Assembly: GCA_018262775.1 (NCBI GenBank)
Contig: JADFDU010000003.1
Span: 1-64,000, forward strand
DNA length: 64,000 nt
Reading direction: 5' to 3'
Origin: Rhodocyclaceae bacterium
GTDB taxonomy: Bacteria; Pseudomonadota; Gammaproteobacteria; Burkholderiales; Rhodocyclaceae
Part shown: positions 10,115 through 19,996 of the stretch, one piece after another
Layout of the letters: the number at the start of each line of letters is the position of its first letter
Numbering within the stretch: position 1 is the first letter of the stretch
Notes under the pieces: model-generated
The model's input: the letters and a program-made list of their open reading frames with translations, nothing else
What the model was told of the DNA's origin: nothing
Databases searched by the model: none
Program-made: the position numbers and the translations under genes

Positions 10115-10187
10115 GGGGATGCGAAAATAAATACGGAGCCGAAGGACTCCGCAAGAGGACGTATTTTACCGCCGAAAACCGCTTTCA

Positions 10188-10270
10188 ACACAGAGATCAC
10201 AGAGGCACAGAGAACACAGAGAAATTCTTGTTTGTACTCTGTGATCTCCGTGCCTCTGTGTCCTCTGTGC
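10188..10270. repeat. CACAGAG-type long imperfect palindrome, copy 1
   Basis: GCTTTCAACACAGAGATCACAGAGGCACAGAGAACACAGAG... with inverted arm; related to 54020-54120. Confidence 0.85.
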
Positions 10271-10285
10271 CGGATGCGGTTGGCC

Positions 10286-10900
10286 TTATGCCGTAGCCGG
10301 CGTTGCGGACTGCGCGGCGGCGCGGCCGGCGGCGAAGGCCTTGCGGTTCATCTCCACCACGCTCTCGCCCTTGCGCGTGAAGCGCTTGACGATGCACTCG
10401 AGCAGCACCTCGGCGGAGAACGGCAATTGGTCGGCGATGGCGCCGAGCATGACGGTGTTGCCCAGGCGCAGGTCGCCGAGGTCGCGCGCCAGCGTGGCGG
10501 CGTCGAAGGCCAGCGTGCGCACGCCGCGCGCGCGCATGTCGCCGATGGGGTCGTCCGGGTACTTGAAGAGGCCGAGCTCGACCACCGGCGGCACCAGGCG
10601 CGCGTCGTTCACCAGCGCCAGCGCGCCGGGCTTGAGGTAGTGCGCCCAGCGCAGCGCCTCGGCTGCCTCGAAGCCGAGCAGCACGTCGGCCGTGCCCGGC
10701 GCGATCTGTGGCGAGAGTACCTTCGGCCCGAAACGCAGGTGGGAGGTGACGACGCCGCCGCGCTGGCTCATGCCGGCGACCTCGGTTTTCTTGACGTCGT
10801 GGCCCTCGGCGATGGCCGCCTCGGACAAAATCTCGGTGGCCGTCATGACGCCTTGGCCGCCGATACCGCAGACGAGAATGTTGGTGGTTTCGTAAGTCAT
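10286..10900 (-). CDS. iorB: Indolepyruvate:ferredoxin oxidoreductase beta-type subunit
   Basis: NILVCGIGGQGVMTATEIL...VAGMSQRGG. Confidence 0.85.
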   Translation of the reverse strand: MTYETTNILVCGIGGQGVMTATEILSEAAIAEGHDVKKTEVAGMSQRGGVVTSHLRFGPKVLSPQIAPGTADVLLGFEAAEALRWAHYLKPGALALVNDARLVPPVVELGLFKYPDDPIGDMRARGVRTLAFDAATLARDLGDLRLGNTVMLGAIADQLPFSAEVLLECIVKRFTRKGESVVEMNRKAFAAGRAAAQSATPATA

Positions 10901-10991
10901 GGTGTTGTCTCGATTGGAAGCCGCGTCAACAGCTGAACCGTCGTCACCCCCTTCCACGGGAAGGAGGGCGGGGAGTAGGCCGTCATATTTC

Positions 10992-12863
10992 TCAGACGGG
11001 TTGCACGACGATGCGCGGCATGACCGGCTCGAAATGCACGATTGCATCCGGCGCGCAGGGCTGTACGCACAGGCCGCAGCCGGTGCAGGCGACGCTGTCG
11101 ATGCGCGTGAAGGCCAGCTCGACTTCCTTGCCCGAGGGCTTCACCACCTTCTCGCGGCGCGTGACGTGGATGGCCGGGCAGCCGACCTCGACGCAGTTGC
11201 CGCAGCCGGTGCACTTGTCCTCCTCGACGACATACGGCCGGAACGGCTTGAAGTCCACGGTCAGCACGCAGGGGCGGTTGGCGATGATGACGGAAACCTC
11301 GTCGATCTTCGTCTCTTCGCGCACGGCCTTGAACAACACCGGCAGTTCGTAGGGGTCGAGGACGCGGATACGCTCCTTCTTCACGCCGAGCGCTTCGACC
11401 AGCTTCGGGAAGTCGATGCGCGGCGCGCCCTGGCCGTGGATGTCGCGGCCGTTGGCCGGGGTGTTCTGGCCGCCGGTCATGCCGACGGTGTTGTTGTCGA
11501 GCAGCAGCACGGTGACGTTGCCGCGGTTCCATGTGATGTCGAGCAGGCCCTGCATGCCCATGTGCATGAAGGTGGAGTCACCGATGACGGCGAGAATCTT
11601 CTTGTTCTTGTCGGCTTCGCCACGGCCCTTGTCCATGCCGAGGGCCACGCCCATCGAGGCGCCCATGCAGATGGTCGAATCGAGCGAGTTCCACGGGTGG
11701 CCGGCGCCCAGCGTGTAGCAGCCGATGTCGCCGGCGATGGTCAGGTTCTTCAACTGCGACAGCGTGTAGTAGATGCCCATGTGCGGACAGGAGGCGCACA
11801 GCGTCGGCGGGCGCGGGAACAGCGGCGGCAGGGCTGGCGCCGCTTCAGGTGCGGGCGCCGCTTCCTTGCGCAGCAGGCGCTCGACGGCGGGCTTCACCAC
11901 CTCCGGCGCAAGTTCACCCGTGCGCGGCAGGATGTCCTTGCCATGCACGGCGAAGCCGGCGGCCTTCAGTTCGGTCTCGAGGATCGGTTCGACTTCCTCC
12001 ACCACGACGATCGTATCGGCCATCTGCGCCAGCGCCGCCACCTTCTCCAGCGGCCAGGGATAGGACAGGCCGAGCTTCAGCACCGGCGCGTCGGGAAAGG
12101 ATTCGCGCACATGCATGTAGGCCGGGCCGCTGGTGATGAAGGCGACGCGGCGATCGCTGCCGGGCTCCAGCACATTGAGCGGCGACTGGTCGGAGAGGCG
12201 CTTCAGTTCCTGTTCGCGTTGCAGCATCAGCGGGATGCGCCGCTTGGCATGGCCGGGCACCATCACCCAGCGCTCGGCGTTCTTGGTGAAGCCCTTCGCC
12301 TTGTGTTCGATGCGCTCGCCGACGGTGACGAGGCCCTTGACGTGGCAGATGCGCGAGGTCAGGCGCAGGATCGCCGGCACCTGGTATTCCTCCGACAGTT
12401 CGTAGGCGTAGCGCGCCATGTCGTAAGCTTCCTGCGAGTCGGCCGGCTCGAGCATGGGCACGTGCGCGAAGCGGCCCCAGAAGCGCGAATCCTGCTCATT
12501 CTGCGAGGAGGACAGGCCGATATCGTCGGCGACGGCGATCACCAGGCCGCCCTCGACGCCGGTCAGCGTCAGCGTCATCAGCGCATCCGAGGCGACGTTC
12601 ATGCCGACGTGCTTCATGGCGCTGAAGGAACGCGACCCCATCATCGAGGCGCCGATGGCCACTTCCAGCGACACCTTCTCGTTCACCGACCATTCGGTGT
12701 ACATGTCCGGATAGGTGGACAGCATTTCCAGCATCTCGGTCGCGGGCGTGCCCGGATAGCCGGCGGCAACCTTCGTGCCTGCCTCCCACACCGCACGGGC
12801 CACTGCTTCGTTGCCCGACATCAACAGCCGGCTCGCCGCCGGCGCTGGCATCACTGCTGCCAT
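10992..12863 (-). CDS. iorA: Indolepyruvate:ferredoxin oxidoreductase alpha-type subunit
   Basis: TPP-binding core, two C-terminal CxxCxxC clusters (CTGCGNCVEVGCP, CTGCGLCVQPCAP). Confidence 0.9.
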   Translation of the reverse strand: MAAVMPAPAASRLLMSGNEAVARAVWEAGTKVAAGYPGTPATEMLEMLSTYPDMYTEWSVNEKVSLEVAIGASMMGSRSFSAMKHVGMNVASDALMTLTLTGVEGGLVIAVADDIGLSSSQNEQDSRFWGRFAHVPMLEPADSQEAYDMARYAYELSEEYQVPAILRLTSRICHVKGLVTVGERIEHKAKGFTKNAERWVMVPGHAKRRIPLMLQREQELKRLSDQSPLNVLEPGSDRRVAFITSGPAYMHVRESFPDAPVLKLGLSYPWPLEKVAALAQMADTIVVVEEVEPILETELKAAGFAVHGKDILPRTGELAPEVVKPAVERLLRKEAAPAPEAAPALPPLFPRPPTLCASCPHMGIYYTLSQLKNLTIAGDIGCYTLGAGHPWNSLDSTICMGASMGVALGMDKGRGEADKNKKILAVIGDSTFMHMGMQGLLDITWNRGNVTVLLLDNNTVGMTGGQNTPANGRDIHGQGAPRIDFPKLVEALGVKKERIRVLDPYELPVLFKAVREETKIDEVSVIIANRPCVLTVDFKPFRPYVVEEDKCTGCGNCVEVGCPAIHVTRREKVVKPSGKEVELAFTRIDSVACTGCGLCVQPCAPDAIVHFEPVMPRIVVQPV

Positions 12864-12991
12864 CTGTCCCACCCTATTGAAAAGTATGAAAAAGGAAGGT
12901 CTGAAAACTACCGTGCAAACGGTTCGCAGCCCTTGATGCAAGTCAATGGTAATTCAGTCGGGCAGCCAAACCTGCCATGAGGCATGACGCA

Positions 12992-14293
12992 TCAGGTCAG
13001 CGGCGTCGTCACGCGCCAGGCGGGGAATTCCGCGCTGAAAGTACTGCCTACGCCCGGCGCCGAACGAATCTGCAAGTCTGCCTGGTGCCGTAGTAGCACA
13101 TGCCTGACGATGGACAGGCCGAGTCCGGTGCCGCCCGACTCGCGGGAGCGGCTGCGGTCTACCCGGTAGAAGCGCTCGGAAAGGCGCGGAACGTGCTCCT
13201 CGGCAATGCCAATGCCGCTGTCCTCGACGCTGAAGCTGCCCTTGCCGTCCTGCACCGCCCAGCGCAGCACGATGCGGCCGCCTTCCGGCGTGTAGCGCAC
13301 GGCATTGCTGACCAAGTTGGAGAAGGCGCTGTGCAGTTCGTCGCGGCTGCCCTTCAGCATGGCCGGCACGACCTCGCAGGTAATCGTATGGCGGCCGCCG
13401 CTCAAGCGGCGCGCTTCGCTGGAGATTTCGTAGATCAGGTCGCGCACGTCGAACGCCTCTTCGCGCGGCAACTGCGTCTCGCCCTCCAGCCGCGACAGCG
13501 TCAGCAGGTCGTCGACGAGGCGCAGCATCCGGCTCGCCTGGTCGTTCACGATGCCGAGTTGATGTTGCGTCTCTTCGGCGTCCGGCGACGGTTCCTCGAT
13601 CATGTGCTCGACGAAGCCGGCAATCACCGTCAACGGCGTGCGCAGCTCGTGCGAGACGTTGGCGACGAAATCCTTCCTGATGGTGTCCGCCCGCTCGATC
13701 TGTGAAACGTCGAAACTGATGAGCAGCTTGCGGTCCTTGCCGAAGCGGATCGCCTCCAGCGAGAGCGTCATACCCTTCCGGTTCGCCGGCCGGTACAGCA
13801 GCGATTCGCCCACCCGGGCGCCGGCGAGGAATTCCGCGAAGTGAGGCGCCCGAATCAGGTTCGTCACCAGCAAATCCCGGTCACGCTCGCCGTCCAGCCC
13901 GAGCTGACTTTCGGCGACGCGGTTGCACCAGCGGATACGTTCATTCGCATCGAGAAACACCAGGCCGTCCGGCGAGGCTTCCGCCGCCTGGCTGAAGACC
14001 TCCAGGTCGGCGGCGATACTTTCGCGCCGCTTGTCCTCGTTGCGCAGATGCCGGTACAGCGTCATGAAGACATTGCCCCAGGCGCCCCAGGCATCCGGAA
14101 TGGCCTGGCTCTCGGGCTGCTTCAGCCAGCGCTGCAGGCGGGCCAGATAGGCGGTGTGCGACACAAGGAGGACAAGGAGCGCGGCACAGGCGGTCGCCCA
14201 GGCGGCGAGACTGCCCAGCAAGGCGCCGGCGATCAGGGCCAGCGACGCGATCAGGGCCAGGCGTAGCAACAACGAGGGCCAGGCGGAGGACAT
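12992..14293 (-). CDS. phoR: Phosphate regulon sensor kinase
   Basis: FVANVSHELRTPLTVIAG, ATPase NAVRYTPEGG, next to phoB/pst. Confidence 0.9.
   Translation of the reverse strand: MSSAWPSLLLRLALIASLALIAGALLGSLAAWATACAALLVLLVSHTAYLARLQRWLKQPESQAIPDAWGAWGNVFMTLYRHLRNEDKRRESIAADLEVFSQAAEASPDGLVFLDANERIRWCNRVAESQLGLDGERDRDLLVTNLIRAPHFAEFLAGARVGESLLYRPANRKGMTLSLEAIRFGKDRKLLISFDVSQIERADTIRKDFVANVSHELRTPLTVIAGFVEHMIEEPSPDAEETQHQLGIVNDQASRMLRLVDDLLTLSRLEGETQLPREEAFDVRDLIYEISSEARRLSGGRHTITCEVVPAMLKGSRDELHSAFSNLVSNAVRYTPEGGRIVLRWAVQDGKGSFSVEDSGIGIAEEHVPRLSERFYRVDRSRSRESGGTGLGLSIVRHVLLRHQADLQIRSAPGVGSTFSAEFPAWRVTTPLT
13889..13911 (+). repeat. GCCGT-N10-CTGACTTT dispersed motif
   Basis: GCCGTCCAGCCCGAGCTGACTTT (inside phoR). 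Confidence 0.7.
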
Positions 14294-14295
14294 GC

Positions 14296-14979
14296 TCAGT
14301 TCGCGGCAAGCCGATAGCCGGCGCCGCGCACGGTTTCGATGAGGGATTCGCCCGATTCGCCAAGGGCCTGGCGCAGGCGGCGCACGTGGACGTCGACCGT
14401 GCGCTCCTCGATGAAGACGTGGTCGCCCCAGACCTTGTCGAGCAGCTGGGCCCGGTTGAAGACGCGTCCGGGATGGGCCATGAGAAAACGCAGCAGCCGA
14501 AACTCGGTCGGCGCCATGTCCAGGCGCAGGCCATTCAGCGTGACTTCGTGGCTGGCCGGGTCGAGGCACAACGCGCCGGTCTGCAGGACGGTTTCGGCGG
14601 CATGCGGCGCGCGCCGGCGCAACACCGCATTGATACGGGCCACCAGTTCGCGCGGGCTGAACGGCTTGACGAGATAGTCGTCGGCGCCGGCCTCGAGCCC
14701 GGCGACACGGTCGCTCTCTTCGCCGCGCGCGGTAATCAGGATGATGGGGAGACCCGCGCATCGCGCATCGCGCCGCAGCTGGCGGGCGAAGGCGATGCCG
14801 GACATCTTGGGCAGCATCCAGTCGATCAGCACGATGTCCGGAAGCGCATCACGCGCTGCGGCGGCGCCCTCCTCCGCCGAGGCCACTATGGTCGCCTCGA
14901 ATCCTGCCTTGTTCAAGGTGAAGCTGAGCAACGCCTGGATGGCCGGGTCATCCTCAACGACCAAGACCCGGCTGCCCAT
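14296..14979 (-). CDS. phoB: Phosphate regulon response regulator
   Basis: RVLVVEDDPAIQALL receiver plus winged-helix C-terminus. Confidence 0.9.
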   Translation of the reverse strand: MGSRVLVVEDDPAIQALLSFTLNKAGFEATIVASAEEGAAAARDALPDIVLIDWMLPKMSGIAFARQLRRDARCAGLPIILITARGEESDRVAGLEAGADDYLVKPFSPRELVARINAVLRRRAPHAAETVLQTGALCLDPASHEVTLNGLRLDMAPTEFRLLRFLMAHPGRVFNRAQLLDKVWGDHVFIEERTVDVHVRRLRQALGESGESLIETVRGAGYRLAAN

Positions 14980-14983
14980 TGCC

Positions 14984-15697
14984 TCAGTGCTCCTCGTCCG
15001 CCACGCCGTGCCTGCGTTCCTTGCCGGTGTGCCGCACATCAGTACCGCGCACGATGTAGATCACCTGCTCGGCGATGTTCTTGGCATGGTCGCCGATGCG
15101 CTCGATGGCCTTGGCGACCCAGATGATCTCCAGCGCGGTGGAGATGGTGCGCGGGTCTTCCATCATGAAGGTGATGAGCTGGCGCAGGATGCCGCGAAAC
15201 TCGGTGTCGATGAGCGCGTCCTCGCTGATGATGCGCTCGGCCTCGTCCGGATCGAGCCGCGCCATAGCGTCGAGGGCGTGGCGCAGCTGCGCCACGGCCA
15301 GGTCGCCGGAGCGGCGCACCTCGGCCTGCAGCGGAATCTGCGGCCCCTTGCGCTCGTGGATCAGGCGCGCCATGCGCGTGATTTTCTCCGCCTCGTCGCC
15401 CATGCGTTCGAGGTCGGTGACGGCCTTGCTCACGCCCATGATGAGGCGCAGGTCGCGCGCCGCCGGCTGACGCCGCGCAACGATATGCACGCAGAGATCG
15501 TCGATGTCGACCTCGTAGGCGTTGACGCGCAACTCGGTGTCCGTCACCTCGGTCATGCGCTCGGTGTCGCCGCTGGAAAAGCATTCGATCGCGGCAAGGA
15601 TCTGCGCCTCGACGACGCCACCCATCTGCAGCACGCGCGAGCGCACGTCCTCAAGGTCGGAGTCGTATTGCTTGGAAAAGTGTTCGCTGTGGGGCAT
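14984..15697 (-). CDS. phoU: Phosphate transport accessory protein PhoU
   Basis: PhoU-like helical repeats; operon context. Confidence 0.92.
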   Translation of the reverse strand: MPHSEHFSKQYDSDLEDVRSRVLQMGGVVEAQILAAIECFSSGDTERMTEVTDTELRVNAYEVDIDDLCVHIVARRQPAARDLRLIMGVSKAVTDLERMGDEAEKITRMARLIHERKGPQIPLQAEVRRSGDLAVAQLRHALDAMARLDPDEAERIISEDALIDTEFRGILRQLITFMMEDPRTISTALEIIWVAKAIERIGDHAKNIAEQVIYIVRGTDVRHTGKERRHGVADEEH

Positions 15698-15710
15698 GGC
15701 AATCCTCTCC

Positions 15711-16502
<792 letters not shown>

Positions 16503-16526
16503 TAGATTGATTCCGGTAAGTCGTTC

Positions 16527-16602
16527 CGTCATTCCTGCGCAAGCGGGAATCCATGGTTTCCACGTTCAAGCTGCTGGGTCCCCGCTTTCGCGGGGACGAC
16601 GA
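16527..16602. repeat. REP-type palindrome (GTCATTCCNGC..GCGGGAAT family)
   Basis: Inverted CGTCATTCCTGCGCAAGCGGGAATCC / CCCCGCTTTCGCGGGGACGACG. Confidence 0.8.
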
Positions 16603-16637
16603 TGTCTTGCCAAGTATTTTCGTGGATTTCAAGAAGC

Positions 16638-17570
16638 TCACCACTTGATGTTGCGGCGGATGCGATAGCGCAGCCAGATCGCCAGGCCGTTCATGATCAG
16701 CGTCATCAGCACCAGGACGAATCCGGCGGCGGCGGCGTTGGCGTGGAAGTTCGGATCGGGCCGCGAGGTCCAGTTGAAAATCTGGATCGGCATCACGGTA
16801 AACGGCGACTGCAGCCACTCGAAGGAGAGGAAGGGGAATGTTCCCGTAACGGGTGATGCCGGCAGGAAGGCGATGAAGGTCAGCGCACCGATGGTAATGA
16901 TGGGCGCCGTTTCGCCGATGGCGCGCGCCATGCCGATGATGACCCCGGTCATGATGCCCCCCATCGAGTAGGGCAGGATGTGGTGCTGCACCACCTGCCA
17001 TTTCGTTGCGCCCAGCGCATAGGCGCCCTCGCGGATGTGCGAAGGAATGGAGCGGATGGCCTCGCGCGTCGCCACGATCACCACGGGCAAAATGAGCAGG
17101 GCCAGCGTCAGGCCCGCCGTCAGGATGCTCTGGCCCAGGTTGAACTCGTAGACGAACAGGCCGAGCGCCAGCAGGCCGTAGATGATGGACGGCACGCCCG
17201 CCAGGTTGGCGATGTTGATCTCGATGATGTCGGTGATCCAGTTGCGCGGGGCGTATTCCTCGAGATAGATGCCGGCGGCCACGCTGAGCGGCACGGCGAC
17301 GCAGGCCGTCACCAGCATCACCAGCGTGGTGCCGACCCAGGCGGACAGAATCCCCGCCCGCTCGGCATGCCGCGACGGAAACTCGGTAAAGAAGTCCGGC
17401 GTCAGGCGCGAGTAGCCGTCGAGCGCCATGTCGACGAACAGTGTGGCGAACGTCAGCAGGCCGAGGCCCAGTGCCAGCACGCCGACGACGCCGAAGATCA
17501 CGTCGAGGCGCTTGGCGCGGGCGATGATGCCGCGGATTTCGCCGATGTCCTTACGTGCCATGCGTGCCAT
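16638..17570 (-). CDS. pstA: Phosphate ABC transporter permease PstA
   Basis: Permease core and pst operon context. Confidence 0.92.
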   Translation of the reverse strand: MARMARKDIGEIRGIIARAKRLDVIFGVVGVLALGLGLLTFATLFVDMALDGYSRLTPDFFTEFPSRHAERAGILSAWVGTTLVMLVTACVAVPLSVAAGIYLEEYAPRNWITDIIEINIANLAGVPSIIYGLLALGLFVYEFNLGQSILTAGLTLALLILPVVIVATREAIRSIPSHIREGAYALGATKWQVVQHHILPYSMGGIMTGVIIGMARAIGETAPIITIGALTFIAFLPASPVTGTFPFLSFEWLQSPFTVMPIQIFNWTSRPDPNFHANAAAAGFVLVLMTLIMNGLAIWLRYRIRRNIKW

Positions 17571-17602
17571 GTCAGTACCGCCCGGCCGCCCGAAGGTGCT
17601 GA

Positions 17603-17655
17603 CGCGCCCCCTCGGGGGGCAGCGAGCTCAGCGAGCGTGGGGGCTGTTTCATCTC
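17603..17655. repeat. GCGCCCCC...GTGGGGGC palindromic repeat adjacent to pstC stop, copy 1
   Basis: Shares GAGCGTGGGGGCTGTTTCAT with 44420-44471. Confidence 0.7.
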
Positions 17656-18559
17656 AGTATTGCTCGCGGAAGCGACGCCGCATCACGTGGCCGAGGACGT
17701 TGAAGACCAGGGTCAGCAGCATCAAGGTGAGGCCGGCGGCAAAAATCGTCTGGTAGCCGACGCTGCCGTGCGGCAGGTCGCCCAGCGCCACCTGGACGAT
17801 GAAGGCGGTGATGGTCGCCGCCGACTCCGTCGGGTTCCAGGTGAGGTTCGGCTGCATGCCGGCGGCGACGGCGAGAATCATGGTCTCCCCCACCGCCCGG
17901 GAGATGCCGAGAATGTAGGCCGCGGCGACGCCGGACAGGGCGCCGGGAAATACCACCTTCAGGGCCGTCTGCAAGCGCGTGGCACCCATGGCGTAGGAGC
18001 CTTCGCGCAGGCTCATCGGCACGGCGCGCATGGCGTCCTCGCTGATCGAGGCGACGTAGGGCACGATCATGATGCCCATGACGATGCCGGCCGACAGCAG
18101 GTTGAAGCCGGGCAGGCCGGGAATCAGCTTCTGCAGCAGCGGCGTCAGGAACAGCAGGGCGAAATAACCGTAGATGATGGTCGGCACGCCGGAGAGCAAT
18201 TCCAGCACCGGCTTGGCGAACTCGCGCGCGCGCGCCGAGGCGAACTCGGACAGGTAGATGGCGATGAGGGTGCCGAGGGGAATCGCCACCGCCAGCGCCA
18301 CGCCCGAACTGACCAGCGTGCCGGAGAGCAGGACGATGATGCCGAAATGCGCATCGTCGAACAGCGGCGTCCACTGCGTGTCGGTGAGGAAGTCCCACAG
18401 CGGCACCTGGTTGAAGAAGACCACCGACTCCTTCACCAGGATGTAGACGATGCCCAGCGTGGTCGCCACCGACACCAGGGCGGCGAGGAACAGGATGCTC
18501 TCGATGATCCGTTCCTTGACGTGGCGCGAGGCGCGGTGCGACAGGCGGTTGGCGGACAT
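17654..18559 (-). CDS. pstC: Phosphate ABC transporter permease PstC
   Basis: Permease core and pst operon context. Confidence 0.92.
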   Translation of the reverse strand: MSANRLSHRASRHVKERIIESILFLAALVSVATTLGIVYILVKESVVFFNQVPLWDFLTDTQWTPLFDDAHFGIIVLLSGTLVSSGVALAVAIPLGTLIAIYLSEFASARAREFAKPVLELLSGVPTIIYGYFALLFLTPLLQKLIPGLPGFNLLSAGIVMGIMIVPYVASISEDAMRAVPMSLREGSYAMGATRLQTALKVVFPGALSGVAAAYILGISRAVGETMILAVAAGMQPNLTWNPTESAATITAFIVQVALGDLPHGSVGYQTIFAAGLTLMLLTLVFNVLGHVMRRRFREQY

Positions 18560-18573
18560 GGGCTGGGCGATGG

Positions 18574-18596
18574 AAAGTCAGTCTCTGTGATACGGC
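18574..18596 (-). repeat. GCCGT-N10-CTGACTTT dispersed motif
   Basis: GCCGTATCACAGAGACTGACTTT (pstC-pstS gap). Confidence 0.7.
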
Positions 18597-18605
18597 GGCA
18601 CGATG

Positions 18606-19613
18606 TTAAAGCTTGCCCTCGCGCTTCATCAACTCCTCGATGGTGATGCCGACCTCGGGCGTGCCGCCGAACACCGTGCCGAGCTTGCCCTTCTTCAGGT
18701 GCTCCAGGTTCCCTTCGTAGGCCTTCGCCGGCAGCGGCACGTACTTCACTTCCTTGGCCAGCGTGGCGCCCTGGCTCATGTAGAAGGCGATGAACTCCTT
18801 CACTTCCGCACGCTGCCAGGCCTTCTCGCTGAGGTAGATGAAGATGGGGCGCGACAGCGGCTGGTACTTGCCGCTGATGACCGTTTCCATCGAGGGCGAT
18901 ACCGCAGTCTTGCCGGCCTTGTCGACGATCGGCACCGCCTTCACGCGCTTCATGTTCTCGGCGTAATAGGCGTAGCCGAAATAGGCCAGCCCGCCCTTGT
19001 CCTGGGAGACGCCCTGCACCAGCACGTTGTCGTCCTCGGAGGCCGTGAAGTCGCCGCGGCTAGACTTGGACTTGCCGACGACGGCCTCGGTAAAGTAATC
19101 GAAAGTGCCCGAATCGGCGCCCGGCCCGAACAGCTTGAGCGGCAGGTCCGGCCAAGCCGGGTTGATGTCCTTCCACTTCGCCACCTTGCCCTGTGCGCCC
19201 GGCTCCCACATCTTCTTCAGTTCCGCGACGGTGATCTGCTTGAGGAAGCTGTTCTTCGGGTTGACCACGACGGTGATCGCATCGAAGGCCACCGGCAGTT
19301 CGAAATACTTGATGCCGGCCTTGGCGCAGTTCTCCATCTCGCTCTTGAGGATGGGCCGCGAGGCGCCGGAAATGTCGACCTCGCCGCGGCAGAACTTCTT
19401 GAAGCCGCCGCCCGTGCCGGAAATGCCGACCGTGACGCGGATAGCGCCCTTTTTGGAAATCTGGAACTCCTCGGCCACCGCCTCGGTGACCGGATAGACC
19501 GTGCTGGAGCCGTCAATGGTGACCAGTGTGGCGCCGGCCTTAGCGGTGCCGACGGCTGCAATCAGGCCGATGGACAGCACCCACACGGCGCGCTTGAAAT
19601 TCATTGAAATCAT
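18606..19613 (-). CDS. pstS: Phosphate ABC transporter substrate-binding protein
   Basis: Signal peptide; IDGSSTVYPVTEAVAEEFQ, GxGSGTF-like motif. Confidence 0.93.
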   Translation of the reverse strand: MISMNFKRAVWVLSIGLIAAVGTAKAGATLVTIDGSSTVYPVTEAVAEEFQISKKGAIRVTVGISGTGGGFKKFCRGEVDISGASRPILKSEMENCAKAGIKYFELPVAFDAITVVVNPKNSFLKQITVAELKKMWEPGAQGKVAKWKDINPAWPDLPLKLFGPGADSGTFDYFTEAVVGKSKSSRGDFTASEDDNVLVQGVSQDKGGLAYFGYAYYAENMKRVKAVPIVDKAGKTAVSPSMETVISGKYQPLSRPIFIYLSEKAWQRAEVKEFIAFYMSQGATLAKEVKYVPLPAKAYEGNLEHLKKGKLGTVFGGTPEVGITIEELMKREGKL

Positions 19614-19777
19614 TCTTTCACTCCTTGTCTTGTCTCTTTGTGTGGAGAGCATGCTAATCGAGCAATGTGACGGGAGTGTTACGGCCGGGCAGTTCTACAA
19701 TCCCCTCTCCCCGCGAGCGGGGAGAGGGTCAGGGTGAGGGGCAAGATACCGTCAAGCCACTATCGTTATATCGTCGC

Positions 19778-19800
19778 GCCGTATTGCGGGGGCTGACTTT
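19778..19800 (+). repeat. GCCGT-N10-CTGACTTT dispersed motif
   Basis: GCCGTATTGCGGGGGCTGACTTT. Confidence 0.7.
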
Positions 19801-19996
19801 TGCTCGGGCGCTACGCAGAGAGGTCCGGTTCCGGCCAGAAGCGGTCGGTCAGTGCTGATGCCGAAGGCGGCCAGGGCGCCCTGGCGCATCTAAAATGCGA
19901 TAGGCGTTGGTCATTAGCAAAATCGTCGATAATGGATCGCATAGCAAAGGAGAGGGAGGAATCAGCCATGTCCCACAAGGGCTCGTACTCGGAGGC

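Noticed and set aside
10899-12980. 693-aa plus-strand ORF opposite iorA
   Set aside because: Antisense shadow of iorA, His/Arg/Gly-rich with no family signature.
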